From Collybiopsis luxurians FD-317 M1 (lineage: Eukaryota; Basidiomycota; Agaricomycetes; Agaricales; Omphalotaceae): a stretch of 64,000 bases of DNA. The position numbers and the translations under genes were made by a program. The first letter of the stretch is position 1, and the number at the start of each line of letters is the position of its first letter. The notes beneath the pieces were generated by a model. That model made no database searches and was not told the DNA's origin. It saw only the letters and a list, made by a program, of their open reading frames with translations. Of the stretch, positions 59,258-64,000 are shown in pieces. Where the stretch lies: the NCBI GenBank assembly GCA_000827265.1, contig KN834809.1:159312-223311 (forward strand), written 5' to 3'.

Positions 59258-60856
59258 TCACTCGTCATCGTCGAACCTAAAGTCAACCGAATGACTCCTG
59301 AGCATCTCCTGAAGGACCTTACACCTGGTCCTCCACTTCTCTGACTCCCTTTCCAACTCGTCGACTCGTGACTCGAGCATAAGCTTATGCTCCAACTTCC
59401 TCCTCCTGCTTTTCCTAGCCGCAATCGTGCTCAGACGACGCTTGTACTCGATCTTCTCCAATTCCGTCGCACCAGGACCGGGAGCTTCTGCGGGAGCCTC
59501 CTCGACGTCCTCTTCATCGGCGAACGCCACTGTGCGCGAACGCTTCTTGGCGAACGAAGCAGGAACTTCTTTGCGGGAGGTAGAAGAGGGAGTGAGATAT
59601 CGGCGAGTTTGCGTCGGAGCATCGAGCGGAACAAGGTTATCAGGGGTGATGTTGCGACGGGTACCAGTCGCAACTGTAGAGGGTAGGGAAGCTGACACCT
59701 TTCGAGGAGCTGGCGGAGGAGCAGCGGGAGTCGATTGGACGGCGGTAGGAGGCGATACGGTGAGAGAAGGAAGGCGGGGAGACGGGTATAGGCTGTGTAC
59801 AGAGTCGAGCATTGGAGTGGCAGGCGACAACGTAAACAAATTCTTGTTATTCAGGATCTCGGCTGCGGTAGTGACAGGCGCTGCCTCCTTGACAGGTTCC
59901 TCGAGCATCTTGTACAGCGCCGACGCAGGATCGTTGAATAGCGGCTCGTTACTGCCGTTGGACATCCAGCCTAGCTCGTCGTCAAGGACATCCATGATAG
60001 GTGTGGAAAGGTCAGGAGCGAAAGGAGAATCATCCATTGGCGACGTGCTGAAGTCGTCGTACGGAGTGTTGAGGAATGGGGAGGAAAGGAAGTCGCTGGC
60101 CATGGTGAATTCTGGAGAGGCTGAGCCCTCCGAGTCAGCAAGATACGAATATGATGACACTGGAGAGGTTGTACCTAACATAGTTTCAAGAGCAGCTTGA
60201 AGGGCCGCGGCCTGGTCCTCAACCTGAGGAGGTGCAGGCGCGGCCATTTCTACTCGTTCGTTGGTGGTAGACATATTGGTATCAGGTGTGGGGGTTGAAA
60301 TATTATCCGATGGTTTATGGGCAAGCATTGATAAATAGTTGCGGCTGAGAGACTCAAAGTCGGGCAGCATTTCGTTTGATTTGGCTACAGTACGTGGTGT
60401 AGTACGAGGTGGCCGAGGCAGTAATTGTGGAATGCCATAGTGGGCAGCTAGTGAATTCACCGGTGAAGGCGATTGTGAAGCATCAGGAGATCCAGGACCA
60501 TTGTGCAAAGCCGTAGACGGGTTGGGAGAAGCAGCCGAGTTATTCAGAGGAGTCGGAACATCTTGGCTCGTGTTGAATTTGTGAGTGGACTGCGATGAGG
60601 CTGGAATTGCGAAGAGGTTTAAATTGGGTCTAGGCAAGGTTATAGTAGGCACGTTTGGCGGCGGCGACCTGGGAATTCTGTGACCATGATGTGTCAGTTC
60701 TGATTCGCTTTCAAAAATCGGATAGCCTGGCTCTGGCTGGATTATAGATGATGAAAGCAAGACAGATGGGGAATGTTCCCATCGATATACTTTTGAGTCT
60801 GACTCCATTTTATCTCGACTTTGGATTTCCGCTACCGATGAGGTGCGCAGAAACAT
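59258..60856 (-). CDS. Gcn4/Cpc1-like bZIP transcription factor
   Basis: Single exon, 532 aa from the first ATG, or 516 aa from the second (60808, context AAAATGG). The N-terminal and middle parts are Pro/Ser-rich with acidic activation-type segments (PMDDSPFAPDLSTPIMDVLD, DELGWMS). The C-terminal bZIP occupies about residues 460-520: KRRLSTIAARKSRRRKLE plus zipper, ending LRSHSVDFRFDDDE. By position and architecture it is the cross-pathway amino-acid control activator. The normally invariant Asn of the basic region is Ser476 here, while the duplicate in the kinase fusion keeps Asn. It lies 1.07 kb upstream of that fusion, same strand. Confidence 0.82.
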   Translation of the reverse strand: MFLRTSSVAEIQSRDKMESDSKVYRWEHSPSVLLSSSIIQPEPGYPIFESESELTHHGHRIPRSPPPNVPTITLPRPNLNLFAIPASSQSTHKFNTSQDVPTPLNNSAASPNPSTALHNGPGSPDASQSPSPVNSLAAHYGIPQLLPRPPRTTPRTVAKSNEMLPDFESLSRNYLSMLAHKPSDNISTPTPDTNMSTTNERVEMAAPAPPQVEDQAAALQAALETMLGTTSPVSSYSYLADSEGSASPEFTMASDFLSSPFLNTPYDDFSTSPMDDSPFAPDLSTPIMDVLDDELGWMSNGSNEPLFNDPASALYKMLEEPVKEAAPVTTAAEILNNKNLFTLSPATPMLDSVHSLYPSPRLPSLTVSPPTAVQSTPAAPPPAPRKVSASLPSTVATGTRRNITPDNLVPLDAPTQTRRYLTPSSTSRKEVPASFAKKRSRTVAFADEEDVEEAPAEAPGPGATELEKIEYKRRLSTIAARKSRRRKLEHKLMLESRVDELERESEKWRTRCKVLQEMLRSHSVDFRFDDDE

Positions 60857-62332
60857 TTACGGACAATACGGTATCCGACAAAGCCAGGGATATGATAGAA
60901 GACTCACACTAACTCAGTGACTTGACTGAGGTAAACTTAAGACCCCTCGGGGAGTCTAGAGTGGGTGGAGGGGAAAGGAAAGAACCAATGACTAGATTGA
61001 CCGACTTGACTCGATTATAAACTGATTACTGATACAATATACGGCCCGAATTGACTCAATCTCCTGAAGGTTCGGTTCCGTGATTTGTGATGTTTCGACA
61101 GCTTTGCACTGGTCCATTACACCTTTGACAGAGCCTTCCTTCACTTCCTCTTTGACCCAGGTACTTGGTCTCGCAATTCGAAGCCCTTTATTTCCCTCAA
61201 ACTATCCTAAAGTTCAACAAGATCCTTTGTTTTTTTCCGGCGACATGCGTATGAGATCTGTAAGCGCTGAAAAAAGTACAATGTGCACAGTAACTTCCGT
61301 GGCAGACGGGGGTTATATGATACACATCTGAACACAAGCCTGGTATACATCTGCACCAGGCTTTCAACCATGCGGTGATCCTTCTCTTTCGGAAAAACAT
61401 CATCTATTCTATGTCCCACCAATTTTCAAAGGAGAACAAGCTGTGCACTATAGCGTATCTTCCTCTCACTTTCACTTTCAAGGCTTAGATGGTATTAGGA
61501 GCTCAGTATCACAAGCACCGTATTGACTGCGGACCGCGATCTGTTGCTACACGGTATACGTCAATTGTATTGTATGACAACCGACGGCAACTGACACATT
61601 CTCTGGCTATGCTTCTGCTCCAACCACTAGACTTTCGCCACCAGGCCAGACGGGGCGCGTAAAGACGCCAATTCACTGGAAATACACCATTCGATGGCCT
61701 CCAACGCAATGCGAGCTGGTGGGGAGACATTGGTCCTAAGGAAGTCGTGAAGGCGAAAATATCTCTTCTCACCAGATTGGCAACTCTGGGAATTCAAAAT
61801 CGGTGCGGCAGTGTGGAGCGACGTTGAGCGCTGAGTGTCGCTGCTATTCACTGCCAGTCACCTTTCGTAACTAGTCGTAAAATCTCGTCCCAACACCAAC
61901 ATCGGAACATTCGGAAGCGGAACGTGCTACTTTGCGTCTCTGCCTTCACTCGGGTCTATAGCAAATTACTCCACTGTCCTCCCTTGCCTTGTACAACAAA
62001 TACGCTAAGCTATATCTGTGCTTTCTTCAGGTACTTGAAGCGGCCGCTTGGGGCGTAATGCTTTGGAGCTTGCGCGGATTCTGTGCGGATTTCTCGGATA
62101 ATACGCCGGCTGGTAGCTTTAAGTGGCCACATATGTATATTCATATCGTTTGCTCGAGTCGTAAAATTGATTAGGACGAGTTTAAAGGTTTTTCTTTCGA
62201 AACTCAGGCTACGGTGCTTCTGATAAAATAGAAAAGTAAAATTATTGGTATCCACGCGTATGGACCAGGTCGATGGGTAGGAACGCCTACGTTGGTTCTA
62301 GATGAAAAAAAGCTCGTTCCAGATAATTGGAA
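60857..62332. other. Intergenic region, no supported gene
   Basis: The first 250 bp are the bZIP promoter or leader. Frames further on lack splice signals and similarity. Confidence 0.4.
61007..61058 (-). promoter_or_regulatory. Two Gcn4-type sites upstream of the bZIP gene
   Basis: TGACTCA (perfect, 61052-61058) and TGACTCG (61007-61013) lie 150-200 bp upstream of the first ATG. Gcn4 family factors bind TGACTCA, so autoregulation is plausible. A 41-codon upstream frame (61117 to 60992, minus) overlaps them and would matter only if transcription starts further out. Confidence 0.45.
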
Positions 62333-62420
62333 TGGCCAACGTGGGGATCGAACCCAAGACCTTCGCGTAACATAACATTGCATATTAGCACGACGCTCTA
62401 ACCAACTGAGCTAGTCGGCC
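62333..62420 (-). tRNA. tRNA-Ile (anticodon AAU) with 14-nt intron
   Basis: A cloverleaf can be drawn: acceptor GGCCGAC/GTTGGCC (one G-T pair, rest paired), D-arm GCTCAGTTGGTTAGAGC, anticodon stem TCGTG/CGCGA, loop CTAATAA with anticodon AAT at 62384-62386, T-arm with GGTTCGATCC. The 14-nt intron (62369..62382) sits after position 37, the usual site. A T7 run downstream (near 62303-62309 on the minus strand) is a plausible Pol III terminator. Confidence 0.88.
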
Positions 62421-62737
62421 TTGGAAAGCGCAGAATGTACAAGTAGTCAACAAGAATGGTCAAAGTAGATGTCCTTCAAAGCTTGGAATGCTTGGATTTC
62501 GGAGATGCAACTACTTTTGAGAGTCGCACTGGCAGGTAGCTCCTTACACAAGTATACGTGCACCCCCATCTGCAGTGCCATTGGACCTTTTTCCAAACAG
62601 AACAAATCTAAGGTCATGGCTAGAGCTAGACAAGACTGCAATGAATAACAACTTAATGGGAAGTATAGCTGTTTCTCAAACCATGCTTGCGCGCCGCCTA
62701 CATTCGAGCACCCTGATAAGAAGAAATAGCGTTCTCA

Positions 62738-62838
62738 AGGCCAGCGTGGGGATCGAACTCAAGACCCTCGCGTAATACAAGTCATGTCATTTATGCCTTA
62801 TATTAGAACGAAGCTCTAACTAACTGAGCTAGTCGGCT
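62738..62838 (-). pseudogene. tRNA-Ile-like pseudogene with 27-nt intron
   Basis: Close relative of the tRNA at 62333. It keeps the A and B boxes and the AAT anticodon loop, but the acceptor stem has at least two mismatches (including position 1, A opposite C), the anticodon stem has a T-C mismatch next to the loop, and the intron is longer (62774..62800). No T-run terminator follows. Probably non-functional. Confidence 0.7.
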
Positions 62839-63041
62839 GTTTTCGACTTAAATATCTCCAGCTCTCTTGCAGATGATGGAGTATGTCTCTGAAATGCCTT
62901 CGGAAAAGGGACGAGACGCGACTCGGACTCTGACGCGACGCGCTCAAATGACCGTGTTTTGTTACGTAATAATCACGTCACGCGTTTCTCAATCCTTTTA
63001 CATCTTTACACGCGACTACCACCACTACAGCTTCTTCGTCC

Positions 63042-64000
63042 ATGTCTAGTCTCAAAGTATGTTCAGGCTTTACTTGACAGATGCTATCTTGCGAGGCTCA
63101 TGCATATAGGGAGATACTTCTAGAGAATTCGATGAAGATTGGGAAGATCTATCTGATGAACAGGAAGAAACTACTCCAAGATCCTCATCTCTTCCTCCCA
63201 CTTCCCCAAAGTCTCCGCGGCAGTTTTCTTCTAGAAAGAGGAAAAACGTCCCTCGAAACAATCCATCTTCGCGAAATACATCCAGTGCACGACGCACTGC
63301 AGCTAGGCCCGGTAGGGGAAGGGAATTCCCTACGGACGAATGGATCGAAGGCGTTTGGGACTTTACCAAATTTACACTACGTTATGTGGTAGACGTCGTT
63401 CTCGGAGGCATTCACCTCCTTCGCAGACCTCTATCATTCCTTCTCTTCCTATGGCTTCTCGCTCTCATCGTAAGCCGAATAACAGCAACCGTTAAAATGG
63501 TCATCAGGCCTCTTTGTATCATCCCTGGGATCAGTAGTTCAACCCTCTGTCAAACGGACCCTAGCGGCTTCAAACTTCCTAAGCACAAAGGAACCTCCGA
63601 ATCTGCCCCTCAATGGGCAGATTATCCAGGTCTCATAAACGCTCAGAGCCTGACATTCGAAAAATTGCTTGATGAATCTATGGGTGGCTCGAAGCTTTCA
63701 TTGGATATCAAAAAGGCGGAGATGGCTACGTCTGACCTTGTCGGTCTTGTCAAATTTAGCAAGTTGACTAGCAAGGACCTGTTAGGTAAAAACATGCGGT
63801 TTAGGACCTGTTAAATATAAAAAGTTGACCGTAAAATCTACTGCAGCTGAATCCCTGACCGGCTTTGTGGAAGACGCTCGTCGGACTGGACGTGGATTGC
63901 AAAGACTAGGGGCAAAGGTCGGCGGTGCAGTTGACTCGTGCGTACCTTCTTCCCCTACTCTTACTGTTTTTTCTCACTGACTTTGATCGCCGCAGCATTC
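63042..64000 (+). CDS. Single-pass membrane protein of unknown function, 5' part
   Basis: Exons 63042..63056, 63110..63785, 63847..63937 and 63996 to beyond the window. A 15-nt first exon (MSSLK) precedes an acidic/Ser-rich segment and a basic stretch. A hydrophobic helix, RPLSFLLFLWLLALIVSRI (about residues 112-130), follows, then CIIPGISSSTLC and a helical region (SLTFEKLLDESMGG, SLDIKKAEMATSDLVGLVKF). It resembles a conserved agaricomycete membrane protein family without assigned function. The gene is cut by the window end. Confidence 0.65.

Noticed and set aside
1..64000. CRISPR arrays, operons, ribosome binding sites, bacterial insertion sequences
   Set aside because: The window is eukaryotic; no evenly spaced identical repeats or bacterial-type elements were seen.

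Overview
The window is nuclear DNA of a mushroom-forming basidiomycete (Agaricomycetes). The evidence is the gene set, the dense 45-75 nt spliceosomal introns, and proteins of mushroom type (kinases with an HGD catalytic loop, an alpha-kinase relic, a PTS1-tagged enoyl-CoA hydratase family). It is not prokaryotic. Exon joins below were worked out by hand from splice signals and frame continuity.

Layout. 1-3.0 kb: two unrecognised spliced genes, the first cut by the window edge. 3.4-24.5 kb is accessory: a decayed DDE transposase (3.5-4.0 kb); a 2.7-kb block with a peroxisomal enoyl-CoA hydratase/isomerase gene (4.2-6.8 kb), split by a Ty1/copia element with matching 5-bp target duplications (6827-11902); a CpG-depleted repeat region (12.1-21.2 kb) with relics of an alpha-kinase gene and an integrase-like gene, itself interrupted by a repeat-ended element that contains an assembly gap; then a second, uninterrupted copy of the hydratase block (21.9-24.5 kb). 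25-47.8 kb is normal gene space: two paralogous cysteine-motif proteins (25.1 and 39.8 kb), RAI1 decapping nuclease, a Whi5/Nrm1-like G1/S repressor, a many-exon sugar/quinate transporter, a cytochrome b5 protein, an unknown gene with a repeat-derived tail, a third hydratase, a divergent NmrA-like reductase / TauD-like dioxygenase pair and a GATA factor. 47.8-52.7 kb is a gene-poor stretch upstream of the GATA gene. 52.7-64 kb: ARP10 (dynactin) and MED22 (Mediator) back to back, a protein kinase fused to a bZIP tail, the neighbouring Gcn4/Cpc1-like bZIP factor, two tRNA-Ile loci (one decayed), and the 5' part of a membrane protein gene.

Main points. The kinase at 56.3-58.2 kb ends in a bZIP segment clearly related to the C-terminus of the adjacent Gcn4-like gene, so amino-acid-control DNA binding appears joined to a predicted active kinase. 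The three hydratase paralogs have exactly equal exon lengths, all end in a peroxisomal signal (SKL or AKL) and share a GC-AG intron. Three more GC-AG introns occur in other genes, so ordinary GT-AG gene finders will misannotate this locus. The repeat region shows loss of CpG and C-to-T stops, consistent with deamination of methylated DNA.
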